From Heterohyrax brucei (Eukaryota; Chordata; Mammalia; Hyracoidea; Procaviidae), in the NCBI GenBank assembly GCA_028571685.1, contig CM053141.1, positions 48,978,333 to 49,042,332 on the forward strand: 64,000 nt of DNA, read 5' to 3'. Below are positions 13,861 to 27,151 of this stretch, piece after piece; the stretch's first letter is position 1; the number at the start of each line of letters is the position of its first letter. The position numbers and the translations under genes were made by a program. The notes under the pieces are model-generated. The model was not told the DNA's origin. It saw nothing but the letters and a program-made list of their open reading frames with translations, and did no database searches.

Positions 13861-14107
13861 CACTTGTGATATCATTCAGATGTAACTCTTGTTAACCTGT
13901 TTTTTCTGTAATGGATAGGAGAGTATGGACAAATTTTAATACAGTGTAAACATGCATTTAAAAATACTCCTTGTGTATTCTAAGAGTCTCTGTATTAAAT
14001 AATTTACAGTGGTACATACCTTGTTCAAAGTGAACAGTCTTTGTGTGCCCATAGCATTCTAACTAGGCTTACAAAATACATTTTCTCACTTACACTTTGG
14101 TTCCTAG

Positions 14108-14257
<150 letters not shown>

Positions 14258-15075
14258 ATATCACAGACCAAGCCGTTGTCTAGCAAGACCACCTCTTAAA
14301 TTGTGTGAACACGCAAATAACGTATACGGTATACATAGCTGATACACATCTCTAGGAAATCTCTGGGAAGAATAGGAAGACTCTGAAGAAAGCAAAGCCA
14401 ATAGAAGATCAATGATTCCCCCAGTTTTAAGAAAGAGATTGAATGTTCTAAATGTCTTTCTGTGCATATTTTTTGTGCTATGAATCATGAATATTTTATA
14501 AAAGGAGAAAATACAGTTTCATTTTGGATGCAATCTAGTTGGAGGTTTTGTTTTTTTTTAATTCCTCCTCAACCAGCAATGTTTTCAGAAATTAAGTATT
14601 CAGGATATCAGGACTTACCTATACATGGGTCTGAAAAATCTAACAGTGTAAACATTACATGCACCTGCAATTGTGTGTTTTCACCAAATGGAACTAATTT
14701 GAAACTTTTATTGACTGCCAAGCTGTCTCCTTGCATTAAACCATAGTTTGAATGAATCATACCAAATTGGTTTCAAGTTTCAAACTGTACTTAAGATTCT
14801 AGATTTCAGGAGTATATTTTATTATTGCTATTTTAATACATTAAAAAGACTAGATAATCTTTCAGAGATGCTGGAAACAAGTCATTCCCTTTGAATTTTC
14901 ATTAGAACATCAGTGAAACATGTAATTTGAAATCAGTATTAGTTGTATTTTTGAGAACTCCATTTCCAATAAGAGATCTTAAATTTCAATTTATGATGTA
15001 TAGTGCTGTTTTACTAAGTGCACTTGAGTGAATTCAAATATTTGACTAATAAAATGATTCATCATCCTCACATAG
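14258..15075 (+). other. NNT: NNT 3' untranslated region (proximal isoform)
   Basis: AT-rich sequence following the NNT stop codon, with no repeat recognised and no long ORF in the gene's frame. The end is inferred from the poly(A) signal at 15048-15053. The 3' UTR may extend further, since another AATAAA lies at 15489-15494 and one at 16171-16176, the latter beyond a SINE. The true end needs transcript data. Confidence 0.7.
15048..15053 (+). terminator. Candidate NNT polyadenylation signal
   Basis: AATAAA about 790 bases after the stop codon, followed within 30-50 bases by a GT-rich stretch (GTGATGTAGCAGTTGTC) suited to cleavage-factor binding. It is the best-placed signal close to the stop codon. 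Confidence 0.55.
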
Positions 15076-15540
15076 TGATGTAGCAGTTGTCTCTGGTGAC
15101 GAAAGGCTGGAATTGAATGGTTCTGCCCATTATAACCGTCTGGGAAGACTCGCTAGTGTGAAATAGTAGAGGTTAATCTGTTTAATGGTTTATAAGAGTG
15201 GATTTTTCAAATTAGAGTGTGTCTTGAGGTCTAATGTAACTGATGACATTTGAGAGAAATGGTGGTAGTTTTTAACTACCTATCTGTTTTTCTGAGTGTC
15301 AGTAAAGAGCACACCTTTTTGTAGTAAAAGTCTGGATTTCCCTTGTGGTTTTGCTACTATGCTCATATGTATCTTGAATGTGTGATGAACACTTCGAGTA
15401 TCTGTCTCACTGTATAATTAATTAATTTGGTACTAATTTTCTCAAAATAATTAAACACTAACATATAAGACCATCTCTAAACCAGAAAAATAAATAGCTG
15501 GTACAGTATTTTTTTACTGGTAATATCCATTTTTGCCCAG
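15076..15540. other. NNT downstream or extended 3' UTR, nothing recognised
   Basis: AT-rich. Contains AATAAA at 15489-15494, a possible alternative poly(A) signal. Confidence 0.45.
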
Positions 15541-15658
15541 TTTTGGCTAACCAAAAGGTCAACAGTTCAAATCCACCAGGCGCTCCTTGGAAGCTCTGTG
15601 GGGCAGTTCTACTCTGACCTATATGGTCGCTATGAGTTGGACATGACTTGATGGCAGT
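15541..15658 (+). repeat. AfroSINE, head-truncated
   Basis: Starts in the B-box region (GGCTAACCAAAAGGTCAACAG) and runs to GACTTGATGGCAG plus a T run. The A-box half is missing. Confidence 0.85.
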
Positions 15659-15731
15659 TTTTTTTTTCTTTAATTCAGTATCTGTTGGTTTGGTAATGAG
15701 CTTTGTTTTGCTGTGCTTGAGATTAAGACCA

Positions 15732-15770
15732 GTGTGTGTGTGTGTGTGTGTGTGTGTGTTGTGGTGTGTA
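15732..15770. repeat. (TG)n microsatellite
   Basis: About 14 uninterrupted GT units, then an imperfect TTGTGGTGTGT end. Confidence 0.95.
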
Positions 15771-16448
15771 TATGTTTTAAAGCATAGAAGGCTCCTTTTA
15801 AATTTTTGAGTGATAAATATAATTTGTTAATTGATCCCAGATCACTTATAACCTCAGTACTGAATTTTATCATGAACGCTCTATCAGGAAAAAGTAAGCA
15901 GTGTCTTTATTCATGCCTTGTCTCATCTTTCAAAGTTTTAGGTTTATCTGTAAGGCAGTAACCTGGGATTTTTTTTTTTTTTTTAAAAACAAACTTATGC
16001 ATTCAAATGAAACTGAAAATAGTCATACTTGGGCCTCTTAGTTGGCTTTTGTTTTAATGTAATTTTAGTAAAAAGTTTTTTGTATGAATTTGTTTTGGAT
16101 AATGTCTTCCAACTGTATTAATTGAGTTGAAAATTTATGCTCATGTTTATTTTACTTTATTGGCTAGGATAATAAAAATAGTTTTTAGAGGCATAATTTT
16201 TAAAATTAATACTCCAAAAGGCTAGTGGTCCTGGATTATTAATTATTGCAAAGCTTAAAAACAGTTGTTTCTATCCTATTTTTGATTTTTCCATTTTTAA
16301 TAACACATACAACTGGTAGATATGACTTATTTTGATTCTTATATTGTTCATTGTATCTTCTTGCTGTGTAGTTATAACTAATTTTTAAAAATCCATTGTA
16401 TCCTACGGTGTATTAGCTAAGAAGGGAATGATGCTTAAATTAAAAAAA
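15771..16448. other. AT-rich sequence downstream of NNT
   Basis: No element recognised. AATAAA at 16171-16176 could serve a long 3' UTR form. Confidence 0.45.
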
Positions 16449-16610
16449 AAGCAAAACCCTGTTGCTATTGAGTTGATGCTGACTCATAGTGGCCCTGTAG
16501 GACAGGGTATAACTGTTCCATAGAGTTTCCCAGGCACACCTGGTGGATTTGAACTGTGGACCGTTTGGTCAATAGCCATAGCACTCAACCTCTATGCTAC
16601 CAGGGTCTTT
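16449..16610 (-). repeat. AfroSINE
   Basis: Reversed core (ATTGAGTTGATGCTGACTC), GGCACACCTGGTGGATTTG, ending CTATGCTACCAGGGTC. Confidence 0.87.
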
Positions 16611-16659
16611 GATAGTGAAATGTTAATGTTGATTTGTCCTGTTAACCAACCTTTATTTT

Positions 16660-16842
16660 CTTGTGAGGAGTGGTTAAATGCTCATCTCCTAACTGGAAGG
16701 TTGGCAGTTCAAACTCACCACCCACCCAACAGGAGTTTGCTTCTGCAAAAGTAACAGATGTGGAAACCCTTTGGGACAGTACCACTCTGTCTTGATTGCT
16801 GAGTTGGAATTGATTCAGTAACAACAGGTTTTTATTTTCCAG
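16660..16842 (+). repeat. AfroSINE
   Basis: AACTGGAAGGTTGGCAGTTC head, GTTTGCTTCTGCAAAAGTAA body and GAGTTGGAATTGATTCAGTA end with an AACAACAGG tail. Confidence 0.83.
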
Positions 16843-16927
16843 TTGGTCGTAAATTGGAAATTGGTGTTTCAATTACTCATCTAGGTAAAGAGTGCCCCAA
16901 ATACACATTCCTGTGTGTGTGTGCATA

Positions 16928-17170
16928 TTTTTCTCTTGTGATTGAGTGAAAGTTTACAGTATAATTCAAATTTGCATGCTCGCCTATCTGCAGCTCCCTC
17001 TGCTCGCCTTACCCAGTGATGGCACACTCCTCCTTTCCGTTCTATACATGTCGTTGTATCCTCTTAACAGTCTCCTGTCCACTCCTCTGTACCCTCTCCA
17101 CGCCATGCTAGTACGAGGCCAGTAGGATGACATCCTGTAGATGCATAGAACCATCAAGTGCACAGTGTCT
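16928..17170 (-). repeat. Truncated L1 3' end
   Basis: Reversed L1 3' UTR end: GATTGAGTGAAAGTTTACAG, then CTGCAGCTCCCTCTGCTCG and CATAGAACCATCAAGTGCAC. The same text starts the full-length L1 at 37763. Flanked by TGTGTGTGTGCATATTTTT on the left and TGTCTGTGTGTATTTTTT on the right, a plausible target-site duplication. Confidence 0.8.
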
Positions 17171-17324
17171 GTGTGTATTTTTTAATTTTTAAAACAATTT
17201 TTTTGGTACATAGACCCTCTTTATCATTCTAGATAGAAGTCCTCCCCCCCAGGGGGGATTGGCACAGAGTATATTAATCTCCTCATACAGCAAAAGAGAA
17301 AACTGAGTCAGGGTATATCAGTTA

Positions 17325-17515
17325 AGTGAGTCCGTGGGTGGTGCTGGGTACTAACTGAAAGGTTGGTGATTTGAATCCACTCAGACACCTCAGAAGAAAG
17401 TCCTGGTGATATACTTCTGAAAGATCACAGCTACTGATAACCGTGAGGAGCACAGTTCTCTGAGACACATGGAGCTGCTGTGAGTTGGAGTCAGCTGGGA
17501 CGGCAGTTCATTTCG
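17325..17515 (+). repeat. SINE related to AfroSINE
   Basis: GGTGGTGCTGGGTACTAACTG head, B-box-like GATTTGAATCCAC, body TCAGAAGAAAGTCCTGGTG and tail GTTGGAGTCAGCTGGGACGG. The body variant resembles the copy at 42816-43015. Confidence 0.75.
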
Positions 17516-19176
17516 TTTGGGAAGAATGAATTTGGGAAGATGGTCTTAGCCTTTCTAAGCCCACGCAAGCCAGGACCCTAACTTTTAAATGTTGCTGTGT
17601 TCTCTCATCCATCACAATTATAGGCTATATTATATATTGGTCGTTTTAGGGCTTACCTCAATTTATTCAGTCCCAAAGCTTTATATAATTAATAAGTCAC
17701 AACCATATGTTCCCCTAATATAGAGGCAAATTTTCTAGTTCTTTAAGGCAAAAGTTTTGTATATGTTTTAGTGTTGGAACATTGGACAACTCTTTTGTAT
17801 AGCTTAGGAGAATCATCCAAATATCTAATCTATAGCACTTGCCAACTTGGGAGTCTTTGCCAACAGATATTACTCAGTCAGAATGGAAAAAAAAAAAAAA
17901 ATCTCCTCCACTCCAGAGGCAGCAACTTGCATAATCCAGCTGCTCTTAGACTTTCTGAGGAAAGAAGAATTACATTAATTAACAAGGAGGACAAAGCAAA
18001 GTTTTGTGAGTGAAAGTTTTAAAGTGTTGGTTTAACAAAAGCAGCAGAAGTGGTCACATTCAATTTTGAAGCACTCAAGATGACCGTTCTTAAATTCTTA
18101 TCTCTCAAGTAGAATCATGAATAACTTTTATGAAGAAAGGTTACATATTGGTCTAAGGAATTACTGTTTTCTTCACCACTGAAATGATGTTAGGCATTTA
18201 ACATGATGTATATTGTAATGCTGGATGGAAAAGTTTTGGATGCTGGTGAAATAACAATGTAGATAATAGGACTGTAATTAGAGTGACCAATACTTGAGAC
18301 CCTATATATAATGATTAAGATAATGGTAGGGAAAAAAATGATTATATCATAGTAGATATATAGTTTATTTTGGGAAATAGTAGGAAATCATACAGGATAG
18401 GTAGAGAAAGAATATATTATGATTATAGCAAACCATGAAAGATTGAACTCTAAGTGGTGGAGAGATACATCTCTGTCTTTTTGAGTGTCAGAGTATATGG
18501 CTGCCCCCTTCTATGGAAAGCAGTTGCACTTTATATTCTTTCCAGGGATTGCAGCCTCAAAGTCTGTTTTCCATTTCTTGCCAAGAAACTGTGAAGAATG
18601 ATGCTAACTGAAAGATTACTTAATGGAAGACCAGTTTACTCTTCATCGTTCAGATTCTACCCTTAAACTGAATCAGAAGTTCTGAGAGCTAAATGCTCAT
18701 ACAATGTGTAGATATGACTTGTTTTTATTCTTTGGGTCACTAGGTCACTGTGAAAAACAAAGATGTGAAGGCACTGGAAAGGAGAGAGAAAGGAAGCCCC
18801 ATTACTCAAAGTGACTGTGGGCAGGGACGTATACATGGCACAATAGAAGGGTGGGGAGTAGATGGGATTGCCATGGACTTTGAGAAAACTGAGGCAGGGA
18901 TGTGGATTTGAGCTATGCAGATCAAATATGGGGTGACTAGCTAGTTCCTTTCCTCCATATAGAGATAGGTGAAAAGAGAAAAGGGAACTCAGGGTAGGAG
19001 ACTCGTGGTGCTCCTGTTTCCTCTGTTGTAAAGCTGGAATAACAAGTTAAAAAGATTTTTTAAAAATTATGATTAAATGGAAGCTTACAATCTGGAATAA
19101 GAAAATTTAATATACTTTTTCTCCCTCCATCCTGTCGTACTTGGGAAAATGTAAAATGTGTAGCCGTGATTCATTT
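17516..19176. other. Intergenic sequence, nothing recognised
   Basis: No repeat body or coding exon seen. A 15-base A run lies near 17886. The 80-residue ORF at 17771-18013 spans that A run and has no motif. Confidence 0.5.
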
Positions 19177-19610
19177 GATGTGTTGTTGCTAGTTTCTATC
19201 GCGTTGATTCTGACTCATGGCGATTCTACGTACAACAGAGCAGAACACTGCCGTGGCCTGTGCCGTCCCTGTCACCGCTGGTATGCTTGAGTCTATTGTC
19301 ACAGCCATTGTGTAATTTCAGTGCCTTCCAGCCTAGCAGGCTCATTTTCTAGCACATGATTAGACAATGTACTGTTGTGATCCACAGCGTTTTCATTGGC
19401 TGATTTTCAGATGTAGATCACTGTGTCTGTCTTCCTGTCTGGAAGCTCTCCTGAAACCTGTCTACCATAGGTAAACCTGCTGGGATTTGAAATACTGGTG
19501 GAACCGTTTCCAGCCTCCCAGCAACACTCAAGCAACCATGGCACGACCAACTGACTGACGAGTGGTGTGATGTGATACGGGGAACTGTAAAAACATGGAA
19601 ACAGGCCATT
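19177..19610 (-). repeat. SINE with RTE-type tail (same body as 3636-3925)
   Basis: On the minus strand the body reads GACAGGTTTCAGGAGAGCTTC, then GTGATCTACATCTGAAAATC and CAGCCAATGAAAACGC, matching the + strand element at 3636-3925. Its end, after CGCCATGAGTCAGAATCAAC, carries AGCAACAACAC, the RTE-like tail. The 63-residue minus ORF here is not a gene. Confidence 0.6.
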
Positions 19611-19919
19611 TAAAAATTTAAATAAGGCTTTTTTTTCTTTTTTTACATCTTCCTATTTCTATTTTAACTTTCTATAGGAAAAGCAGAACTTGGAAACTTC
19701 TGTGGTGGATTCAGCCAATGAACTTTTGTCTAAACTAGCCCCTTTCTGGAACTGATTTTTCCCAAAGCTAGTGAGTGGCTATCAGCCAGCCTCATCTTTT
19801 CCTCCCTCTTTCTTCCAGTTAAGGATTGCACTTTTCACAAGAACATGGTCTTTAACACTAGTGTAGTAGGATCTCACACCTAGTTGATTTTTTTCAGACC
19901 TTGTGATTCTAGTCACCAC

Positions 19920-19920
<1 letters not shown>

Positions 19921-19957
<37 letters not shown>

Positions 19958-19975
19958 GCACTCGCACTCACACAG
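19921..19975. repeat. (CA)n microsatellite
   Basis: About 17 CA units followed by CACTCGCACTCGCACTCACAC. Confidence 0.95.
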
Positions 19976-21034
19976 GCAGCAACATTGGTGGGTTAAAACT
20001 AAAGATCAAGTTCAAGACGCCACAGAAATGCGAGAAAGTGTGATTAAATAGCTCCTTTGTGTTTTATGTCAGAAGAGAGAATTTTTCCTCCTCCCAAGGG
20101 ATGAAACTGTATCATGGCTTTATCTTTAGAATGTTTTGTCACTATTCTCTGAATTGACGGGAACACGATGCTTCAGAAATTGCTCCTAGAAAGGGCCTTT
20201 TAAAGCTTTCAGATCTGTCACTGATTCATGGAAAATTTTGCTTGCATGAGCTCTGACCAGTTTGAATGCTTGCAAATTATAGCTGGCTTTGTGGTTTTGT
20301 TCAATTGGGACATATATGGGCATGAAAGCTCAGATACATCAGGTCCACACCCTTGTCCCAGTGGAAATATCTGCTTCATTAGCACTTGAGTGTAATTCTA
20401 GCAACTTTGGAAACATGATCTTAATTTTTTTTTTTTTGAAATGGTGGTAAGTATGTGGGTAATAACACTTGCCATTTCTGCAATCAAAACATGATCTTTT
20501 GAATTTGAAAATAATCATTGTAAATGAGATTGATTGACTGGGACTGGAAAAGGAAGTCCTAGGGGATACTGTGCACATAAGAATTTCAGCACAGCTATAC
20601 TGACTAGCCATCTTTGTACAGCATCTTACCCAGAATTTTGTCTATAAAAGCAGCATCAAAGAATGGATTTTTTTGTGATAAACCCAGAAAGAGTGGTTGG
20701 ACAGTGGCATCAATATAAAGGTGCTACTGTTTTCTACAAAATGAAGCATTTTTGATCATATGTAACATTTCTAGAGAATATTACACCTTAGTAAGTTAAG
20801 TAAGAAGGTATTTTAATAAATACATTATCATGGAGGCTAGGGTAGGGCAGTGTATTTTGTGTCGTGCCTTCCACCTTCACTTCTGTTACTGACTCTTTGT
20901 CTGGAAGTTTATCTTCACTTTCCCAAAATCCTTCTGGTAATATGGAGTCCACTTGAAGTGTATTTTTTTTTTTAATTATAGATGAATAGATCCTCCCCAC
21001 TAATTCATTTTAGTAGCTCAATGAAGAGTAATAG
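19976..21034. other. Intergenic sequence, nothing recognised
   Basis: Overlapping minus ORFs of 70-90 residues have no motif. T runs near 20428 and 20962. Confidence 0.45.
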
Positions 21035-21168
21035 TAACAAAAAAACCAAAACCCGAATCCATTGTCAATTCTGACTTGTGACAATTCTGTAGGATGGAGT
21101 AGAACTGCCTGACAGGTGTCCAACCTGTGGAACCATAGCTCTTAAACACTATGCCTCTAGGTTTTCCA
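21035..21168 (-). repeat. AfroSINE, degenerate
   Basis: CATTGTCAATTCTGACTTGTG (reversed core), GTAGGATGGAGTAGAACTGCC, ending ACTATGCCTCTAGGTTTTCC. Confidence 0.78.
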
Positions 21169-22068
21169 ATATTAAAAATAACGACTAGTTATGAATACTC
21201 ATTCTATGCCAGTCAACATCCTATGAGCTTTCAGCATCCAAGTCAAAAGCTGAAAAGAATTGTTAATTCATAATTTGAGCATGTCCGACACAAAGGTCAG
21301 AACACAGTTAATACTTAGAATACAACTTATTGCATTTTAGGCGTTTCTAATTTTTCACTGTATTCTGAAATACTTCTAAACTAGTGATTTCTGTGTATTT
21401 TATTGACTGTAATTTTCACTGTTGAAATTGGAGCATGAGATGTCATGGTCTTCCTGAAATTATGCTGAGGCAAATGATTGGTCATTTCAATAAATGTCAT
21501 ATTTTTATTTTATGCACCACTTTTTTTGTTCCTCTGGAATTATGGATGTATATATTTTCGTCCACAGAAATAAAGCAAGCTGAGCATGGAACAAAGAAAA
21601 CATGGATATTTTCGTGACACTCCCAAGACGTAAAATTAGAATAGACTGTCAGGGAGAACCTGGGGCAAGGAGGTAGAACTTAGCTCGCTTGGTTTTCCCA
21701 ATGTATCTGAGCCTGCGCATTAGACAGGCTCATCCTGGCGGTACACAGACTGAGAAGAGCAAAGTGGCTACTGCTGAGTTTGGGGAACCTCACTTTCGAA
21801 AGATGGGAGAGGGAAAGCCCCTGGAAAGCACCGAAGGTACTCTTGTGAAAGGAGACAAAACCCAGCAAGCGTAGTTCTTTGAGATTCAAAATGGAGGTAA
21901 AGTGCGTCAGAAGTGGAAGAGAATAAAGAATCCATTGGCATTAGCACCATGAAGTTTTGGGAGGGATATGGAATGAGAATTCATGCTAAAAGAGGTCATA
22001 AAAGGAGCCAATGGTAGCAGTAAATTACATTTTACATTGATTTTAAGGGGATGTGAGAAATTGCTCAT
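21169..22068. other. Intergenic sequence, nothing recognised
   Basis: Short ORFs at 21435-21950 overlap on both strands and show no domain. Confidence 0.45.
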
Positions 22069-22949
22069 ACTTCGTGGTTTTGTTTTTTTTACTGTTGTGC
22101 TTTCAGTGGAAATTTACAATTCCAGCCAATTTGTCATACAAAAGCTTACACACACAATACTATGGAACTCGAGCTGCTCTCCCCGTACTGTAACAGCACA
22201 CTCCTTTTTCTTCCTTGTATTTCCCATGTCCGTTCAACCAGCTTCTTCCCCCTGTGTGCTCTTTTCTAGTCTCCAGAATGGAGCTGCCCGGTTAGTTTCA
22301 TGTATCTACTTAAGCCAAGAAGCACACTCTGCCAGCATCACTTTATGTCCAGTCCAATCTTTGTCTTAAGAGCTGGCTTCGCGAGTAGTTTCTGTTCAGG
22401 CTAACAGAGTCCAGGGGCCATGTCTTTCAGGGACCCTCCAGTTTGTCAGCCTATAAGTTCTGGTCTTTTTAATAGGGTTTGGGTTCTACACAGCGCTTTT
22501 CTCTTGCTTCCTCCGGTAGTCTTTGTTGTGTTCCCCATCTGGACACTCATTGGTGGTGGTTGGACACCATCTAGTTCTGGTCTGACGCTAGTCTCTGGAT
22601 TATGTGGACCTTTATGTCTCTTGGGCTCATATTTTCCTTGTGTCTTCTTCTCTGCTCCAGCTGGGTTGGGACCAATTGATGCCTCTTAGATGGCCACTTC
22701 CTAGCTTTTAAGACCCAGATGCTACTCACCAAAGTGAGAAGCAGCATGTTTTCTTAAAAACCTTTGTTATACCAATTGACCTAGATGTTCCCTGAAGCCA
22801 TGGTCCCCAGACCCCTGACCCTGCTACTGTGTCCTTGGAAGTGTTGGGGTATGTATAGGAAATGTCTTAGCTTTGGATTTAGTCCAGTTGTGCTGACTTG
22901 TCCTTTGCTGTGTGTTGTCCCTCCCTTCACATAACTGAATCCTTATCTA

Positions 22950-23262
22950 CTATCTAATTAATGAATAACCCTCTCCCTCCCCTTGTACCTTCAAAAAGAC
23001 TTTTCTTCTGTTTTTAAAATGTTTCTTGAGTTCTAATAGTGGTATCATACAATGCTTGGCCTTTTGCAATGGACAAATTTCACTCAGCATAATACCTTTC
23101 AGATTCCTCCATGTTATGTTTCTCAAATTTGTCATTGTTCTTTATCATTGTGGAATATTCCATTGTGTGCATATACAGTAGTTTGTTTAGCAATTCATCT
23201 GATGATGGGCACCTATGTTGATTCCATCTTTTTGCTATTGTTGACAGTGCTGTGATAAACAT
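22950..23262 (-). pseudogene. L1 ORF2 C-terminal tail (copy A)
   Basis: Minus ORFs with FITALSTIAKRWNQHRCPSS and LLYMHTMEYSTMIKNND, the conserved end of ORF2. They are split over two frames. Confidence 0.8.
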
Positions 23263-24270
23263 TGGTGTGTGATTATCTCTTCATGTGACAGCCCATATTT
23301 CTTTTGGATATATTCCAAGAAACGGAATTGCTGGATCCTATGGTATTTCTAATTTTTAGCCTTTTAAGAAAGCATCAAATGTTCTTCCAAAGTGGTTGTA
23401 GCGTTTTACATCCCCACTGGCAGTGTACAGGTGTTCCAGTCTCTCCATAGCCTCTCCAAAATTTATTATTTTGTGTTTTTTGGATTAATGCCAGCCTTGT
23501 TAGGGTGAGATGATATTTCATTGTTGTTTTGGTTCAGATTTGTCTAATGGCTGATGATTGTGAAGAATTCCTCTGCATCTATTAGCTGCTTTATGATGCC
23601 TTCTTTGGTGAAGTGCCTGTTTGTTTCCTTTGCCCATTTTTCAGTTGGGCTATTTGCCCTTTTGTTGTTGGGCTTTGCAATATCTTGTAGATTATGGAGA
23701 TTAGATGCTGGTTGAGTTTGTCATAGGTAGCCAAATTTTTTTTGCAGTCAGTAGGTTGTCTTTTCATCCGTTTGGAAAATCTTTGTATGAATGTAAGTGT
23801 TCGATTTTTAGAAGTTCTCAGTTATCTATTTTATCTCCTGGTGTTTGTGCAGTGTTAGTAATGTTTTGTGTTCTGTTTTAACATGTATTAGGCTCCAAGC
23901 ATTGTCCCTATTTTTTCTTCCATCATGTTTATTGTTTCAGATTTTATATTTAAGTCTTCCATACATTCTGAGTTAGTTTTTGTGCATTATGTGAGATATG
24001 AGTCTTCTTTGATTTTCTTGCAGATGGATATCCAGTTATGCCAACGCCATTTGTTACACCATCTGCTGACTTCAGGCTTTTGTTGCATATCAGCAGCTCA
24101 TAGGTGGATGATTTTACGTCTGGATTTGTTGGTCTGTGTATCTGTTTTTGTACCAGCACTATACTGTTTGACTACTGTGGCAATGTAATAGATTTTAATG
24201 TTAGGTAGTGTAAAGCCTCCCACTTTGTTCTTCATTAATGCTTTACTTATCTGGAGCTTTTTCCCTTCTC

Positions 24271-24295
24271 GACGGCACTTGGCTTGGCTTGGCTA
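24271..24295 (+). repeat. AfroSINE tail remnant inside L1 copy A
   Basis: GACGGCACTT followed by three GGCTT-type units sits in otherwise continuous L1 text. It resembles only the last 25 bases of a SINE (CTCGACGGCACTGGG plus tail). Confidence 0.45.
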
Positions 24296-26156
24296 TATGA
24301 AGTTGGTGCTTTGATTCTCCATCTTATTATAGAATGCCAGTGGAATGTCGCATCATATGTATAGGTTGCTTTGTGTGGAATAGAAATTTTCATGATGTTG
24401 AGTCTTTGTATCCAAGCAAGGTAAGTTTCTTCAGGTAGGTTACATAGAACTCTTTTAGTTTCTTGCAGCAGCGTCTAGTACTTTTCTTTGTATAGATCGT
24501 TTACATCTCTGGCTAGATTTAGGTTTATTTATTTAGATTTATTCCCAGGTATTAGATTTATTTATTTTTTTTTACATCTCTGGTTAGATTTATTCCCAGG
24601 TGTTTTATCTTCTTGAGGATGTTGCAAACAGTATTGATTCAGAGATTTTTTACTTTGATGTTCTCTTTGTTAGTGTAAAGGAATCCAACTGATTTAGTAT
24701 CCTGATACTTTGCTGAACTCATAGTTCCAGTGGCTTGTGTGTGTGTGTGTGACTGAATTTTTTAAGGTTTTCTGTGTATAAGATCATGTTATCTGCCGAT
24801 AGAGATACTTTTATTGTTCCTTACCAATTTGGATGCCTTTATTTTGTTTTTCTTGCCTAATAGCTGAGGCTAGAACCTCTAGCACAATACAAGTGGTGAC
24901 AAAGGGCATCCTTGTCTGGTTGGCATTCTCAAGGGGAATACTTTCAGACTCTCTTCATTTAGGGTGATGTTGGCTGTTGGCATTGTATAAATGCCCTTTA
25001 TCATGTTGAAGAATTTCGCTTCTATTCCTGTTTTGCTGAGAATGTTTAACATGAATGGATACTGGACTTTGACAAATGTCTTTTCTGTATCAAAATTTTA
25101 AAATCTAGTTGTTCTGGTCTTTTATTTAAGTGGTTGTTCACATTGTTTTTCTAATGTTGAACCACTCTGCCTCCCTGATAAGAATCCTACTTGATCGTGG
25201 TGAGTTATTTTTATGATATGTTGTTGAATTCTGTTGGCTAGAATTTTGTTGATGGATTTTCCAGCTAAGTTCATGAGAGATATTGGCCTATAATTTTACT
25301 TTTTTGTGATGTCTTTACCTGGTTTGGGTATCAAGGTTATGCTGACTGAAAAAAGTGATGACTTCATATAATGAATTTGGGAATATTCCATCCTTTTCTA
25401 TGCTGTGAAATACCTTTAGTAATAGCAGCGTTAACTGTTCTCTAAAAGTTTGGTAGGATTCTCCAGTGAAGCTGTTAAGGCCAGGGCTTTCTTTTTTGTT
25501 GGCAGGTTTTCAATTATCTTTTCAATCTCTTCCTTTGTTATAGGTTTGTTTAGTTTTTCTACCTTTGTGTTAACTTAGGAAGGTAGTGTATTTCTAGAAA
25601 TGTGTCCTTTTTCCTTTAGGTTTTCAAATTTGTTAGAGTACAAGTTTTCATAGAATTCTGTTACAATTATTTAAATTTCAGTTTGGTCTGCTGTGATACC
25701 ACCCATCTCAGTTTTTATTTGTGTTATTTGCTTCCTCTCCTCTTTCACTTTTTTCAGTTTGTCCAGTGGTTTATTGATTCTGTTGATGTTGTCAAAGAAC
25801 CAGCTTTTGGTTTTGTTAATTCTTTCTATCATTTTTCTATTCTCTAGTTCATTTAGTACTGTAATTCATTAGTTCTCTAGTTTATTTAGTTCTGCTCTAA
25901 TTTTTATTATTTTCTTTCTTCTGGTACCTGAGGGGTTCTTTTTCTGCTCTCTTTCTACTTGTTTGAGTTGTAGGATTAATAGTCTTAGTTAGGCCCTTTC
26001 TTCTTTTTGGATGTGTGCATTCATTGAGATAATTTGACCTCTAAGCACTGCTTTTGCTGCATCCCAAAGGTTCTAGTAGTATGTGTTTTCATTCTTATTT
26101 GATTCTGTGAATTTCTTTATTCTGTCCTTGATTTCTTCTATAACCTAGTAGTTTTT

Positions 26157-26982
26157 TCTTTTTTTGGTGGGGGTGTTGGTTTTTTTATTTTTATTTTATT
26201 TTATTTTTTATTTATTACTATTAAATGAAAGTATATAATCCAAATAAGTTTTGTCTACCTCAACAGCACTTGGCTTTTGGCATCTGCAACTTCATCTACT
26301 CTCCTCACCCTGTGCCAGCACACTCTTCTGGTATCCCGTTAACCAACATCTGCCCTCTCCTTTCCACCATCTTCTCTCCCATCTAGAAAGAAACCAGTAG
26401 GACAGCCTCCTATAAATGTATAAAACCATAAAGTACACATACCATGTGCTCACACTGTGTCTCTGAGTCCAGTCCATTTTTGTCTGAATTGTTGACCTCA
26501 GTACTAGTTTCAGGTCAGGGCCAACAGCAAGTCTAGGGGCCACATTCCCAGGGGACCCTCCAGGCTGTTGGACCATCAATTCTGTCTTTTAGTAGAGTTC
26601 TTGAACTGCACATCTCATTTCATTGTGCTACATCAGGAACTCTACATTGTGTCCCCCATCACAGCACCTTTCATGGCCTCATCTAGTTCTTCTGGTCTCC
26701 TCTGATACAGTCTCCCATTAATATTGGTCCTTCTATCTCTTGGTCTCATTTTTCCTGTGTCTTTGATGTTCTTGGTCGTTATCTGTTCCAGATAGGTTGG
26801 GACAATCTGGTATTCCTCAGATGGGAGCTTGCTAGCTGTTAAGACTTCAGATGCCACTCACCGATATGGGGTGCATCAGATTCTCTTAGCAAAAGACTAG
26901 TTACACCACTTGGCCTTGGTGTCCCCTGAAAACATGGTCCTCAGACCCCTGTCTCTGCTATTCTACTCTTTGAAATGTTGGG
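26157..26982 (-). mobile_element. 5'-truncated L1 3' end nested in copy A
   Basis: An 826-bp L1 3' UTR with T-rich start, inserted into ORF2 of copy A. The 18-base flanks at 26139-26156 (TATAACCTAGTAGTTTTT) and 26983-27000 (TATAACCTCATAGTTTTT) are a target-site duplication with two differences. The body matches the 3' UTR of copy B (CTCCTATAAATG, CAGTCTCCCATT). Confidence 0.9.
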
Positions 26983-27151
26983 TATAACCTCATAGTTTTT
27001 GAGCAAGCTGTTGTTTCGTTTCCATGTGTTTGATTTTTTTGTTTGTTACCTTTTTCTTTTATTGATTTCTACTTTTATGGTCAAATATGTGGTCTGTTCT
27101 AGAGAATGTTCCATGTGCATTGGAAAAGAAAATATTCTTGGCTGTTGTTGG

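Noticed and set aside
19921-19975. CRISPR-like or other regularly spaced array
   Set aside because: It is a plain CA microsatellite; no array with spacers exists in the window.
21983-22369. 128-residue + strand ORF
   Set aside because: Runs from unique sequence into the reversed L1 3' UTR; no motif.
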